Part shown: positions 1 through 8,590 of the stretch, in pieces
How positions within the stretch are numbered: the stretch's first letter is position 1
Layout: each line of letters opens with the position of its first letter
Source of the DNA: JANMDU01 sp031418715
GTDB lineage: Bacteria > Pseudomonadota > Gammaproteobacteria > Burkholderiales > Burkholderiaceae_C
DNA length: 64,000 nt
Reading direction: 5' to 3'
Assembly (NCBI GenBank): GCA_031418715.1
Contig: JANOJL010000045.1
Span: 62,001-126,000 of the forward strand
The notes under the pieces: model-generated
The model's input: the letters and a program-made list of their open reading frames with translations, nothing else
What the model was told of the DNA's origin: nothing
Database searches by the model: none
Made by a program: the position numbers and the translations under genes

Positions 1-59
1 ATAAATCGATTGATTTCATATACGACAACATTAGTGTGCAATACCTTCGATTCGCAGAT

Positions 60-190
60 CCTGCTGCCAACAGCGGTCATGGCCGTCGGCTCACGATGTA
101 TAAACGCGGCGCCGCACAACCCACGTGAGCCGTTCAATTCTCAGCGCAGTAGCGCTGAGCGATCAAGCCACTTTCGGGTGGCTTTTTTTA
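60..190 (+). ncRNA. candidate structured RNA ending in a terminator
   Basis: No convincing reading frame lies here. A perfect 9-bp stem (CGGCTCACG at 87-95 with CGTGAGCCG at 124-132) encloses a GCGGCGCCGC palindrome. It is followed by a second stem (TCAGCGC with GCGCTGA, about 141-158) and then a strong terminator. Three consecutive hairpins ending in a U-tract suggest a small RNA or a structured 3' UTR of a gene lying left of the window. I do not recognise the family. Confidence 0.3.
165..190 (+). terminator. rho-independent terminator
   Basis: The stem AGCCAC/GTGGCT is closed by a short loop and followed by a run of seven T on the + strand. It ends whatever transcript enters from the left edge. 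Confidence 0.6.
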
Positions 191-217
191 TGTCTTGAAC
201 ATTTCCAGTCATTTATT

Positions 218-281
218 TAAGGTGTTTTAGAGTTGTAGTCGGCGTATTTATTGCGCAAGCAGCTATTGAATTTATAGTGTT
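218..281 (+). repeat. dispersed 66-bp repeat, copy 1
   Basis: This is a diverged copy of the repeat family in this window; the core TTGCGCAAGCAGCTATTGAA and the trailing TATAGTG are clear. It lies in the gene-free stretch 191-490, in which I see nothing else. Confidence 0.6.
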
Positions 282-490
282 CTGTGGTTGCTTTGCTGCG
301 CTTTTTGGGCGTTCGGGAGGCTTCGTTGTGTTGATAGTGCCTCACACTCGCGGCCTGTTGGCAATGGTGTGCTCCGATTCACAAACGGCCTTCGCTGCCC
401 GCCTGCGCTTGGGGCTTGGGGCCTAAAAGAGTGTCAAACTGATCGTACTCAGGCAACGAAGACCTCAAAAAGTGCCCAACCGTAGATGGC

Positions 491-524
491 CAAAAAAATG
501 CCCACAAGCCAGAGACTTGTGGGC
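491..524 (-). terminator. terminator of the cytochrome c' gene
   Basis: A 9-bp stem (GCCCACAAG/CTTGTGGGC) is followed on the minus strand by a run of seven T. It stands about 40 bp past the stop of the minus-strand cytochrome gene. A second GC-rich hairpin (AACCCCG/CGGGGTT) lies between the two. Confidence 0.75.
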
Positions 525-564
525 AGAAACAACCCCGGCGGGGTTGTCGAGGAGGGAACTGAAA

Positions 565-1011
565 TTAGTTGTTGCGAAATTCGTCGTGGCAGGTTTTGCA
601 GTTGCCTGCGTAGGCACCGAAGGCTGCCTTGATTTGATCCAAATTGCCCGATTTGGCGGCAGCGTTGAGGCGATCTGCATCCGCGCCGAGTTTGTCGTTG
701 TTACCTTTGAATTTGGCGCTGTCTGTCCAGATATTGGGCTTTGCTTTGCCGCCTTCCGTGCCAGCGCCGAAACCTTGCCACGGCAGTTTGGCCATGGTAG
801 CAATGATGTCGGCATTGTCTTGCGCCACTTTCGCATCAAACGGCACGCGGCCAGCCACCATCGCGCCCAAGCGGCCGGTGTGTGTGCCCATCACGCTCAA
901 AGCGCTTTGGCGGTATTTGATGGCATCTTCTGGTTTGGCAAACTGGGCTTGAGCGGAGACGCTGGCCAGCAAGGTGCTGGAAGCGAGCAAAAGGGCGAGG
1001 CGAAATTTCAT
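565..1011 (-). CDS. cytochrome c' (periplasmic, class II c-type)
   Basis: The protein has 148 residues with a Sec signal peptide (about residues 1-22, ending SAQAQ). A single haem-binding motif CKTCH lies at residues 138-142, very near the C-terminus, as is typical for the four-helix-bundle cytochrome c' family. The family binds haem with an often open distal side and is linked to nitric oxide binding and protection. The gene is divergent from a cytochrome b561 gene, a common pairing in Proteobacteria that suggests electron transfer from the quinone pool. Its own terminator follows. The family call is firm; the physiological role is inferred. Confidence 0.92.
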   Translation of the reverse strand: MKFRLALLLASSTLLASVSAQAQFAKPEDAIKYRQSALSVMGTHTGRLGAMVAGRVPFDAKVAQDNADIIATMAKLPWQGFGAGTEGGKAKPNIWTDSAKFKGNNDKLGADADRLNAAAKSGNLDQIKAAFGAYAGNCKTCHDEFRNN

Positions 1012-1226
1012 GAAATGGCTCCTGTTTAAAGTGGCTTGTGAAAGGCAGAGGTTACCTACGAATTGAAGTTCCCAACAGATGCACTAGGGAAATCCCGATG
1101 CAAATTCTCAAGTTTGTTGTCACGCTTTTGTCACTCTGCGTTGGTGTGCCTATTGAGACTCGGCACAAGCGCCTCCGAAACGGCACAATCAGCGTAAATA
1201 CCGCCATCCAACAAGGAACACACACC

Positions 1227-1907
1227 ATGGCCATACAACACACCGTCCGCATCTGGGATCTGCCCACACGCCTTTTCCACTGGGCACTCTTTGTCTGCAT
1301 CGTCGGCCTGCTCATCACCGGCAACGTGGGCGGCGAGTTGATGGTTTGGCATTTCCGCTTCGGCTACAGCGTGATGACGCTGCTGCTGTTTCGAATCATT
1401 TGGGGCTTGATTGGCGGCAAATGGTCGCGCTTTGCCTCATTCATCTATGCGCCGGCCACTCTGATGGCTTATCTCAAGGGCAAAGGCAAGCCTGAGCATT
1501 CCGCAGGACACAACCCGCTGGGAGCAGGCTCGGTATTCGCGCTGCTGGGCTTTTTGATGTTGCAAGTAGCCACCGGCCTCATCAGTGACGATGAAATCTC
1601 CAACCAAGGTCCGCTCTCTCGTTTCGTATCAAACGCTCGCGTGAGCTTGGCGACCTGGTGGCACAAAGATGTGGGCAAATGGGTGATCGCGGCGCTGATC
1701 ATTTTGCATATTGCGGCGATTCTGTTTTACCTTTACAAAAAGAAGGAAAACCTGATCAAACCGATGCTACATGGCGACAAAGACATGCCCCAGCCCGTGC
1801 AGCCTTCCAAGGACGACATGGCCAGCCGGATCACAGCGCTCATTGTGTTGGCCGTTTGCGCAGGTTTTGTGTATTGGGTGCAAAGCTTGGGCGCTGTTGC
1901 GTTTTAA
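1227..1907 (+). CDS. cytochrome b561 family membrane protein
   Basis: The ATG at 1227 is preceded by an AAGGA ribosome site; the longer frame from 1038 has no support. The 226-residue protein opens with a VRIWDLPTRLFHW motif, characteristic of the Ni/Fe-hydrogenase-type b-haem cytochrome b561 family, and has about four membrane helices with histidines suitable for two b haems. A last hydrophobic segment lies at the C-terminus. It probably passes electrons between the quinone pool and a periplasmic partner, plausibly the divergent cytochrome c' 215 bp away. The partner is inferred from position only. Confidence 0.88.
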   Translation: MAIQHTVRIWDLPTRLFHWALFVCIVGLLITGNVGGELMVWHFRFGYSVMTLLLFRIIWGLIGGKWSRFASFIYAPATLMAYLKGKGKPEHSAGHNPLGAGSVFALLGFLMLQVATGLISDDEISNQGPLSRFVSNARVSLATWWHKDVGKWVIAALIILHIAAILFYLYKKKENLIKPMLHGDKDMPQPVQPSKDDMASRITALIVLAVCAGFVYWVQSLGAVAF

Positions 1908-1958
1908 AACTTTGCATCAAAAAAGTTTTAAGATGGGCCAACTGAAAGCGATCTCACC

Positions 1959-3452
1959 ATGAATGCCCGCGTCCCAACCTCTTTGCTCAATACCGCCGAT
2001 GTCTTAACCCACGCGACCCATGCTTGGGATACCGACATCACGCACCAGATCAGCGACTACATCACCATCCCCTGCAAATCGCCAGGCTTCGATACCGATT
2101 GGCATGCGCAGGGTCATCTTGAAACCGTGATGCGCAACACGGCTGATTGGGTGGCTGCGCAAAAAGTGCCGGGGCTCACGCTGGAAGTGCTGCGCCTCAA
2201 TGATGCGCACGGCAAGCCGCGCACGCCGGTCTTGTTTTTTGAATTACCTGCGCATCAACACACATCGACGCAAACCGTGTTGATGTATGGCCATCTCGAT
2301 AAGCAACCAGAATTCAACGGCTGGAGAAATGATCTTGGGCCATGGACTCCGAAATTGGAAACTGGAAGCGATGGCGCAGCTCGCTTGTATGGGCGCGGCG
2401 GTGCGGACGATGGCTATGCGGTGTATGCATCCATTGCAGCGATTCAAGCTTTGAAAGCGCAAAACGCGCCACATCCGCGCATTGTTGGTTTGATCGAAAC
2501 TTGCGAAGAGTCGGGCTCATATGATTTGTTGCCCTACATCGATGCTTTGAAAAGCCGCTTAGGCGATGTCTCGCTGGTGGTCTGCTTAGACTCCGGGGCA
2601 GGCAATTACGATCAGCTTTGGCTCACCAGCAGTTTGCGCGGCATGGTGAGTGGCACATTGCGGGTCGATATCCTCACGGAAGGTGTGCATTCAGGCGATG
2701 CAAGCGGCTTGGTGCCATCGAGCTTTCGCATCATGCGCCAAGTCTTGGATCGTTTGGAAGACAGCGCCACCGGTCGCTTGCTGCCCGCGAGTTTTCATTG
2801 CGAAGTGCCTGCCGACCGCCTCGCTCAGGCGCAGGCCACAGCGCAAATTCTTGGCGATGAAGTCCACAAACGCTTCCCTTGGGCGCATGCAGATTGCGGC
2901 GGCTCCACCGCTTTTGCATTGCCCACCACGACGGATCCCGTCGAGGCGCTTTTGAACCGCACTTGGAAACCCACATTGAGCGTCACAGGCGCTGAGGGCT
3001 TCCCCGCGCTCAAAGATGCAGGTAACGTGTTGCGCCCCTATACAGCGTTCAAACTCAGCCTGCGCACACCACCTCTCGTCGATGCAGTCGCCACGATGCA
3101 AGAACTCAAAAAATTACTCGAAGACAACGCACCTTATCAAGCCAAAGTCACTTTTCAAGGCGGCGGCGCAGCCAGCGGCTGGAATGCACCCAGCACAGCG
3201 CCTTGGCTGCAAAACGCGCTCGATGCCGCCAGCCAAGCTTACTACAACGCACCTTGCGGCTACATCGGCCAAGGCGGCACGATTCCTTTGATGAACATGC
3301 TGGAAAAGGGCTTTCCCAAAGCGCAGATGATGGTCTGCGGTGTGCTCGGGCCCAAGAGCAATGCGCATGGGCCCAATGAGTTCCTGCATGTAGATTACGC
3401 AAAGAAAATCACAGCCGCTGTGGCCAGCGTGATTGCTGCGCATCCTGCTTAA
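1959..3452 (+). CDS. M20 family metallopeptidase (dipeptidase-like)
   Basis: The protein has 497 residues, usual for M20 di/tripeptidases. Metal ligands are visible: H112 and D114 in YGHLDKQP, D150/D151 in GRGGADDGYA, and the catalytic/ligand glutamates E183/E184 in ETCEESGS. A lid (dimerisation) domain separates the two halves of the catalytic domain, and a late histidine near HGPNE closes the site. It should hydrolyse small peptides or N-acyl amino acids in the cytoplasm with two zinc ions; the true substrate cannot be read. It starts 51 bp after the b561 gene and is followed 21 bp later by a hydrolase gene, so the two may share a transcript. Confidence 0.88.
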   Translation: MNARVPTSLLNTADVLTHATHAWDTDITHQISDYITIPCKSPGFDTDWHAQGHLETVMRNTADWVAAQKVPGLTLEVLRLNDAHGKPRTPVLFFELPAHQHTSTQTVLMYGHLDKQPEFNGWRNDLGPWTPKLETGSDGAARLYGRGGADDGYAVYASIAAIQALKAQNAPHPRIVGLIETCEESGSYDLLPYIDALKSRLGDVSLVVCLDSGAGNYDQLWLTSSLRGMVSGTLRVDILTEGVHSGDASGLVPSSFRIMRQVLDRLEDSATGRLLPASFHCEVPADRLAQAQATAQILGDEVHKRFPWAHADCGGSTAFALPTTTDPVEALLNRTWKPTLSVTGAEGFPALKDAGNVLRPYTAFKLSLRTPPLVDAVATMQELKKLLEDNAPYQAKVTFQGGGAASGWNAPSTAPWLQNALDAASQAYYNAPCGYIGQGGTIPLMNMLEKGFPKAQMMVCGVLGPKSNAHGPNEFLHVDYAKKITAAVASVIAAHPA

Positions 3453-3473
3453 CATCACACGCCATATAAGCCC

Positions 3474-4328
3474 ATGTTCAGCGATTCCATTCTCTCTCCT
3501 CTCACTGCAGGCGATGGCGAAAACATCGCCATCCACGACTGGCCTTTGCCAGATGTCTGGCCTGATCAGAATATTCGCGGCACGGTGATCATTGTGCATG
3601 GCTTGGGCGAGCATGCCTTTCGCTACGTGCACGTAGCGCAGCGCCTCAACGAATGGGGCTTCCATGTGCGCGCCTACGATCAGTTTGGCCACGGCGAATC
3701 GGGTGGCTCGCGCGGCACGATTCCCAGCGACATGCGATTGGTGGACGATCTGGGCGATGTGGTGGACGACACACGACGCGCTATGCAGCACGGGCAGCGT
3801 CTGATCTTGCTTGGCCACAGCATGGGCGGCGTCGTAGTGGGATCGTTCATTCGTCAGAAAATGCGACCCATAGACGGCATTATTTTGAGCTCACCTGCAC
3901 TCGATCCTGGCCTGAATGCTGTCCAAAAATTCATGCTGGCAACACTGCCGCGCTTGCTGCCCAATCTACGCGTCAACAATGGTTTGAAGGTGGAGAAAAT
4001 CAGCCGTGATCCGATTGTTGTGCAGGCTTACAAAGGCGATCATTTCGTACACGACAAAGTCAGTGGGCGCTTGGCTAAGTTCATTGCCAATGAAGGTGAA
4101 AGCATCATCTCTGCTGCGCCGACCTGGTCTACACCGACACTGCTACTCTACGCTGGCGCTGATGCACTTGTGAGTCCTGCTGGGAGTCGAGCATTCGCAG
4201 CAGCTGCGCCTGCGCAGTTCGTGCAATCAAGGTGCTTCGAGTCGATGTATCACGAAATTTTGAACGACCCGGAACGTGAACAAGTGTTTGAACACATGCA
4301 GGCTTGGCTCAAGCAGGTGGTGAGCTAG
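3474..4328 (+). CDS. alpha/beta hydrolase, monoacylglycerol lipase-like
   Basis: The protein has 284 residues of serine aminopeptidase S33 (Hydrolase_4) type. The oxyanion region is VHGLGEHAFR (about 41-50) and the nucleophile is S116 in GHSMGG. The pattern YDQFGHGESGG (about 68-78) is typical of monoacylglycerol lipases and lysophospholipases. The distal catalytic Asp and His fit the GADALV and YHEI segments near the end. There is no signal peptide, so it is probably cytoplasmic or peripheral. Its last 20 bp overlap the end of the convergent esterase gene. Substrate not determined. Confidence 0.85.
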   Translation: MFSDSILSPLTAGDGENIAIHDWPLPDVWPDQNIRGTVIIVHGLGEHAFRYVHVAQRLNEWGFHVRAYDQFGHGESGGSRGTIPSDMRLVDDLGDVVDDTRRAMQHGQRLILLGHSMGGVVVGSFIRQKMRPIDGIILSSPALDPGLNAVQKFMLATLPRLLPNLRVNNGLKVEKISRDPIVVQAYKGDHFVHDKVSGRLAKFIANEGESIISAAPTWSTPTLLLYAGADALVSPAGSRAFAAAAPAQFVQSRCFESMYHEILNDPEREQVFEHMQAWLKQVVS

Positions 4329-4989
4329 CGCTGTCTTCCTGCTGAGCGGTTTCCCAATACCGTTTCGGCACATGCGTCGTGAGCCGCTCAATCACGAGAT
4401 CAGCAATTTCTTCGTTGATCTCATGCCCTGCAAACGGGATCACATCAGCCGTCACGTCTGCGCCAAGCTGCACGAGCCGCTCAGCGGCATGCACGGTATG
4501 GGCATAAGCAATCACGGCATCTTGCTTGCCATGGATCATATGGATCGTGCAATGGTCTGGCGCGATGTCGGGCAATGCGCTAAAGCGCCCAGAAAGCGCC
4601 ACAATGCGTGCGGCCAAGCGGGGCTGCGCTTGCGTGCTGCTGAGCGCCATGATCGCGCCTTGCGAAAAACCCACCAAAGCTGTGGCATCCGCGCTCACAC
4701 CAAAAGCCTCTTGCCATTGCTGCACAGCTTGCTGAAACAAAGGCAGCACCTGCGCTGTGCGTTCTGGCCGCTGGCTTTCGGTGATGCCGTCAATGGAGAA
4801 CCACTGAAAGCCCGAGCTGTAAGGGCAGTCATGCGGCGCTTGCACGCTCACCACCGCGCTTTGCGGAAACTGCTGAGCCAGAATGCGCCCCAGCGGCACG
4901 AGATCATCCGGCGCAGCGCCCACACCGTGAAACAGCAAAAACAATTGCTTAGCAATACCGCCCGCTGGCGGATGGACAATCAAGCTCAT
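4309..4989 (-). CDS. phospholipase/carboxylesterase family esterase (YpfH-like)
   Basis: The protein has 226 residues with an FHGVGAAPDDL oxyanion segment (about 20-30), the nucleophile S109 in GFSQGA, and a late catalytic His in FAGHEI. These match the small carboxylesterase family that includes YpfH. Cytoplasmic, acting on short acyl esters; natural substrate unknown. The start overlaps the stop of the upstream dioxygenase gene by 4 nt (ATGA), so the two are translationally coupled. Confidence 0.85.
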   Translation of the reverse strand: MSLIVHPPAGGIAKQLFLLFHGVGAAPDDLVPLGRILAQQFPQSAVVSVQAPHDCPYSSGFQWFSIDGITESQRPERTAQVLPLFQQAVQQWQEAFGVSADATALVGFSQGAIMALSSTQAQPRLAARIVALSGRFSALPDIAPDHCTIHMIHGKQDAVIAYAHTVHAAERLVQLGADVTADVIPFAGHEINEEIADLVIERLTTHVPKRYWETAQQEDSASSPPA

Positions 4990-5786
4990 TGCTTGTCTCC
5001 GAATACGAAGCTATCCATCGACAAGATGCCATGCGTGACGCCACCGTCGATCAAACGGCCTGCGTGCCCCTGCGCCGCGCCCATGGCCACGAGCAAAGGC
5101 AAATAGTGTTCATCCGTTGGATGAGCCCGGTGAACATGCGGAGCCAGCTCAAAAGTGCGGATCAGTTGGTCTGCATCTCCCGCCTTCACCACTTCGCGCA
5201 CCCATTGCACAAACGCACTCACATAAGGCTGCACAGGCGCATCCGCTGCTTGGCCGCGAAATTCGCCCAAGTTATGCGTTAGGCTGCCTGAGCCGATGAT
5301 GAGCACACCTTCATCACGCAAGGCGCTGAGCGCCTGCCCGTAGGCAAAAGCCTGCGCTGTGCTCAGGCCAGCAGGCAGCGAAATCTGAAACACTGGCACA
5401 TCGGCTTTTGGGTAGAGATACATCAAAGGCACCCAGGCGCCGTGATCTAGGCCCCAGCTGGCATCGGCACGTGGCTGCCAGCCCGCATTTGCTAGCAAAT
5501 TAATAGCATTCTGCGCATATTCTATAACGGCAGGAGCCGGGTATTGCATCAAATACAGGCGCGGATCGAAACCGCCGAAATCATGAATGGTTTTGGGATG
5601 GGTGGTGGTGGAAACGGCTGCGCCTCGCGTCATCCAATGTGGCGAGACGATGGCAATTGCTTTCGGGCGCGGTAGCTCGCGGCCGAGTTGTGAAAGCAGG
5701 GGGCCGGCCTGCCCTGGCTCCAAGGCAAACATGGGTGAGCCGTGCGAGACGAAGAGCGTGGGCAGTTGAGTTGAGAGAGACATCAT
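4986..5786 (-). CDS. LigB-type extradiol dioxygenase (YgiD/DODA-like)
   Basis: The protein has 266 residues, usual for the class III DODA-type dioxygenase family. Metal-binding histidines fit LFVSHGSP (H15), the HDFGGF segment (H68) and the later GSGSLTHN motif. The family opens aromatic rings of catechol-like substrates; the bacterial YgiD branch acts on L-DOPA-like compounds in vitro, but the natural substrate here is unknown. Residues about 84-100 (VIEYAQNAINLL and flanks) are encoded by a copy of the dispersed repeat, yet the frame is intact and the length normal. First gene of a two-gene unit with the YpfH-like esterase. A second Met at 5783 could be the start. Confidence 0.87.
   Translation of the reverse strand: MMSLSTQLPTLFVSHGSPMFALEPGQAGPLLSQLGRELPRPKAIAIVSPHWMTRGAAVSTTTHPKTIHDFGGFDPRLYLMQYPAPAVIEYAQNAINLLANAGWQPRADASWGLDHGAWVPLMYLYPKADVPVFQISLPAGLSTAQAFAYGQALSALRDEGVLIIGSGSLTHNLGEFRGQAADAPVQPYVSAFVQWVREVVKAGDADQLIRTFELAPHVHRAHPTDEHYLPLLVAMGAAQGHAGRLIDGGVTHGILSMDSFVFGDKQ
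5491..5538 (-). repeat. dispersed repeat, copy 2, inside the dioxygenase gene
   Basis: Read on the minus strand it contains CCGTTATAGAATATGCGC, identical over 18 nt to the copy at 37062-37129, then GAATGCTATTAATTTGCTAG. It lies in the coding sense and encodes VIEYAQNAINLL without breaking the frame. Confidence 0.85.
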
Positions 5787-5830
5787 GGCTTAGACTTGTG
5801 TACGTAAAGGCAAAAAGCAAGGTGGCGTTG

Positions 5831-6697
5831 ATGAAATATCTGTTATCCCTATTGTCGATGGTCTTGCTCAGCGCTGCTGCGCTGGCGGCAGATTACACCG
5901 GCCCCTTGCTTGATGCGCATCTGCATTACAACGACGAAGCGCAGTCTGCACATCCGATTTCTGACGTGCTTTCCCGAATGCAACGCAATGGCGTGAAAGC
6001 GATTGTGGCCAATTCTCGGCCTAACGATGGCACGAAGAATTTGGCGGCGGCCATAGAGCAAACCGCCAAAGCAGGCGTGGCGGTGATCCCCTTCATTCGC
6101 CTGTACCGTAACCGCGCTGATTACGACAACTGGTTTCGTGATGAGACGATTTACAGCATGGTGCTGGACGAACTTGCAAAAGGCACGGCCTCTGGCGCAT
6201 ACAAAGGTATTGGCGAATTTCACCTGTATGACAACGGCAATGCCAATGGCCCAGTCGCAGCCAAACTCATGAAACTGGCTGAAGAAAGGCAATTGGTCAT
6301 CCTCGCGCATGTGGACGATATAGCGATTGACCTGCTCATGGCGAACACACCGAGCAAAGGCCAAAAAACCAAACTCATTTGGGCGCACACCGGCATCAGC
6401 GGCGCTTCAGCTGAGCGCGTGCGTAGTCTGATGAAAAAATATCCCTTGCTCATGGGCGAGTTGTCTTACCGCCCGGGTCTCACCGACAGCAGTGGCCAGC
6501 TCAGTGCGGAATGGCGCAGCCTGATTTTGGAATTTCCCAGCCGTTTTCTGGTTGGCTCAGACACTTGGGTCAACCAGCGCTGGCTGTATTACGACGATTT
6601 GATGAAGGGCTACCGTGTGTGGCTCGGCGGCTTGCCAGCAAATGTGGCGCGGCAAGTGGCTTGGGAGAATGGCGCTGCGCTGTTTGGCTTGAAATGA
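5831..6697 (+). CDS. exported amidohydrolase-family protein
   Basis: The start at ATG 5831 gives a clean signal peptide (about residues 1-20, ending ALAA). The 288-residue mature protein opens with LDAHLHYND, whose H30-x-H32 is the first metal-binding pair of the amidohydrolase TIM barrel. Later conserved blocks include IVANSRPNDGT, KGIGEFHLYD, VILAHVDD, IWAHTGIS and LVGSDTWVNQ, which fit the remaining histidines and the catalytic Asp. It is a periplasmic metal-dependent hydrolase of unknown substrate. Divergent from the dioxygenase unit, with about 45 bp between starts. Confidence 0.8.
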   Translation: MKYLLSLLSMVLLSAAALAADYTGPLLDAHLHYNDEAQSAHPISDVLSRMQRNGVKAIVANSRPNDGTKNLAAAIEQTAKAGVAVIPFIRLYRNRADYDNWFRDETIYSMVLDELAKGTASGAYKGIGEFHLYDNGNANGPVAAKLMKLAEERQLVILAHVDDIAIDLLMANTPSKGQKTKLIWAHTGISGASAERVRSLMKKYPLLMGELSYRPGLTDSSGQLSAEWRSLILEFPSRFLVGSDTWVNQRWLYYDDLMKGYRVWLGGLPANVARQVAWENGAALFGLK

Positions 6698-6709
6698 TTC
6701 AAGCCAGCT

Positions 6710-7435
6710 TCAGGCATAAGCCCGCGCAGCCAGCGACGCCGCAAGCACCTGCGCAGGATCGATCAGCTTCAAGCGCTGCGCAGTCACACAGCTTTGCAAG
6801 CCCAGCGGAATTTCTGTGCAACCCATGATGATGGGTGCAGCCACATGCTGTTGGGCCAAATCCAAGGCTACATCGCCAAAGCACTGCGCCGCCAGGGCGT
6901 AGTCATCTGCCTTCACGCCATCAAAAATGCCCCGTGTGATGAGCTTGCGTTGCGCCGCGCTCGGCACATGGCAAATGATGCCATGCGCATCCAAAGCCGC
7001 TTCGTAAAGACCCGTGCGATACGAACCCTCGGTCGCCATCAAGCTGGCGGCTCGCACGCCCTGGCTTTGCAAAAGCGCAGCCACTTCATCGGCCATGTGC
7101 AGCAACTCAACTTGAGGAAAGCGCGCTTGCAAACTTGCGTGCCAAGCATGCGCCGTGTTGCAGGCAATCGCTACACTGCGCACACCCAAGGCGGCCAAGC
7201 GCCCGAGTGCTTGCAACATCGGATCGAGCGGTTGATGCGCACCGGGTTGCGTGTCTTGCAGTGCCTGCGAGCGATCAGGCACAGGCACTTGCGCAAGCCA
7301 ATGCTCAGGAAAGCTTTGGTCTCGCACAGGCTGCCCGTTTGAGCGCAAGTGAGCCGCGCAAGCCCGCACAAACAAGCGGACAAAGTCTGCCCCGGCAGCA
7401 GGCCCCATGCCGCCCAAAATGCCAACGGTGTTCAT
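6710..7435 (-). CDS. aspartate/glutamate racemase family protein
   Basis: The protein has 241 residues with the family signatures VGILGGMGP at the N-terminus, the first catalytic Cys in ACNTAH (C92), and a second Cys in GCTEIPL near residue 200. Both acid/base cysteines of the cofactor-independent racemases are present. It would interconvert L and D forms of an acidic (or, in some subfamilies, broad) amino acid. It lies 21 bp after the binding-protein gene on the same strand and next to D-amino-acid dehydrogenase genes, so a role in D-amino acid use is likely. Substrate not known. Confidence 0.85.
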   Translation of the reverse strand: MNTVGILGGMGPAAGADFVRLFVRACAAHLRSNGQPVRDQSFPEHWLAQVPVPDRSQALQDTQPGAHQPLDPMLQALGRLAALGVRSVAIACNTAHAWHASLQARFPQVELLHMADEVAALLQSQGVRAASLMATEGSYRTGLYEAALDAHGIICHVPSAAQRKLITRGIFDGVKADDYALAAQCFGDVALDLAQQHVAAPIIMGCTEIPLGLQSCVTAQRLKLIDPAQVLAASLAARAYA

Positions 7436-7456
7436 GCTTGGCTTGCGCTGATGGCC

Positions 7457-8344
7457 TTACAGAGCTGGCTTGTCAGACAGCGCTTTGAGGTTGTCGCGCA
7501 GTTCTTTGTTCATTGGCAGGCCGATAGCGGCATTGCGCGGCGCAATCGGTTGCATGAACCACTTGGTGTAGAGCTTTTCAAACTCGCCTGATTTCATCAA
7601 GCCACCGATCGTGCCATTGACAACTTCTGCGAACTTCGGATCGTCTTTGCGCATCATGCAAGCGTAGGGCTCTACCTGCAGCGCATCACCCACCACTTCC
7701 CATTCCGCAGGATTTTTTGCGGTGCCGATCAGGCCAAACAGCAAGATATCGTCCATCGCAAAAGCCACGGCGCGACCTGCTTCCACCATGAGCATGGAAT
7801 CGGCATGGTCTTTGCCCAGCAGCACTTCTGTGTCAATCTTGTTGTCAGATACGTATTTGCGCATCACCAATGCATTGGTAGTGCCTGAGGTGGTGGCATA
7901 AGTTTTCTTAGCCAAATCAGCGTAATTCTTGATGCCTGCGCCTTTTTTGACCATCAAGCGTGTGCCAGTGTAGAAATGGTTGATGGCGAACTGCACTTGC
8001 TTTGCGCGATCGCTGTTGTTGGTGGTGGAGCCGCATTCAAGATCAATCGTGCCGTTCATGACCAAAGGGATGCGGTTGGCCGAGGTCACCGATTGCCACT
8101 CGACTTTCAAATTGGGCAAGTTCAAGCGTTTCTTCAAGGCTTCCGCGACCGCCAGGCTCAGATCGACCGACAGGCCAACGGGCTGCGTGCTGCCAGCCAA
8201 GTAGCTGAAAGGCACGGAAGACTCGCGGTAGGCAAAAGTGATCTTGCCGCTGTCAGCGACTTTTTTCAGGGTATCGGTGGTTTGTGCGCTGACAGAAGCA
8301 GCGGCGCAGAGCAGGCATGCGAGAGAAAGGGCTTTAAGAAGCAT
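7457..8344 (-). CDS. periplasmic amino-acid ABC transporter substrate-binding protein
   Basis: The protein has 295 residues with a Sec signal peptide (about 1-20, ending VSAQ) and a type 3 solute-binding fold like GltI of E. coli (VDLSLAVAEAL, MECGSTTNN-type segment, and a C-terminal KWFMQPI). It should bind glutamate/aspartate-like or related amino acids in the periplasm. No permease or ATPase gene is adjacent, so it must use a transporter encoded elsewhere. The second binding protein at 11725-12621 is a clear paralogue. First gene of a unit with the racemase. Confidence 0.87.
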   Translation of the reverse strand: MLLKALSLACLLCAAASVSAQTTDTLKKVADSGKITFAYRESSVPFSYLAGSTQPVGLSVDLSLAVAEALKKRLNLPNLKVEWQSVTSANRIPLVMNGTIDLECGSTTNNSDRAKQVQFAINHFYTGTRLMVKKGAGIKNYADLAKKTYATTSGTTNALVMRKYVSDNKIDTEVLLGKDHADSMLMVEAGRAVAFAMDDILLFGLIGTAKNPAEWEVVGDALQVEPYACMMRKDDPKFAEVVNGTIGGLMKSGEFEKLYTKWFMQPIAPRNAAIGLPMNKELRDNLKALSDKPAL

Positions 8345-8590
8345 GATGAATCCTCATGGTTGAATGATGAAATGAGTTTCCAGTGTAGATCGTCTTGCGG
8401 CAACCAGCAATGCTCAGTGCGCAGTCACCTATGCCTCTAAATTATGGGATCTACGGGCTAACCCGTGGCTTTCATGCGAATACCGAGGTAAGCATAAGTT
8501 TGCGACATAGGCTGCGGGCGATTAGTCATCACTTTGCGATGCGCCGCCGCCTAAAGTCAGGCGTATTCACAGCTCACAAGTTTGCCCGTC

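Noticed and set aside
472..1029. Open frames on the + strand across the cytochrome c' gene
   Set aside because: They are shadows of the minus-strand gene, whose signal peptide and haem motif are clear.
1038..1226. Extended N-terminus for cytochrome b561
   Set aside because: The added 63 residues lack a family match, whereas the ATG at 1227 has a good ribosome site and starts at the normal family position.
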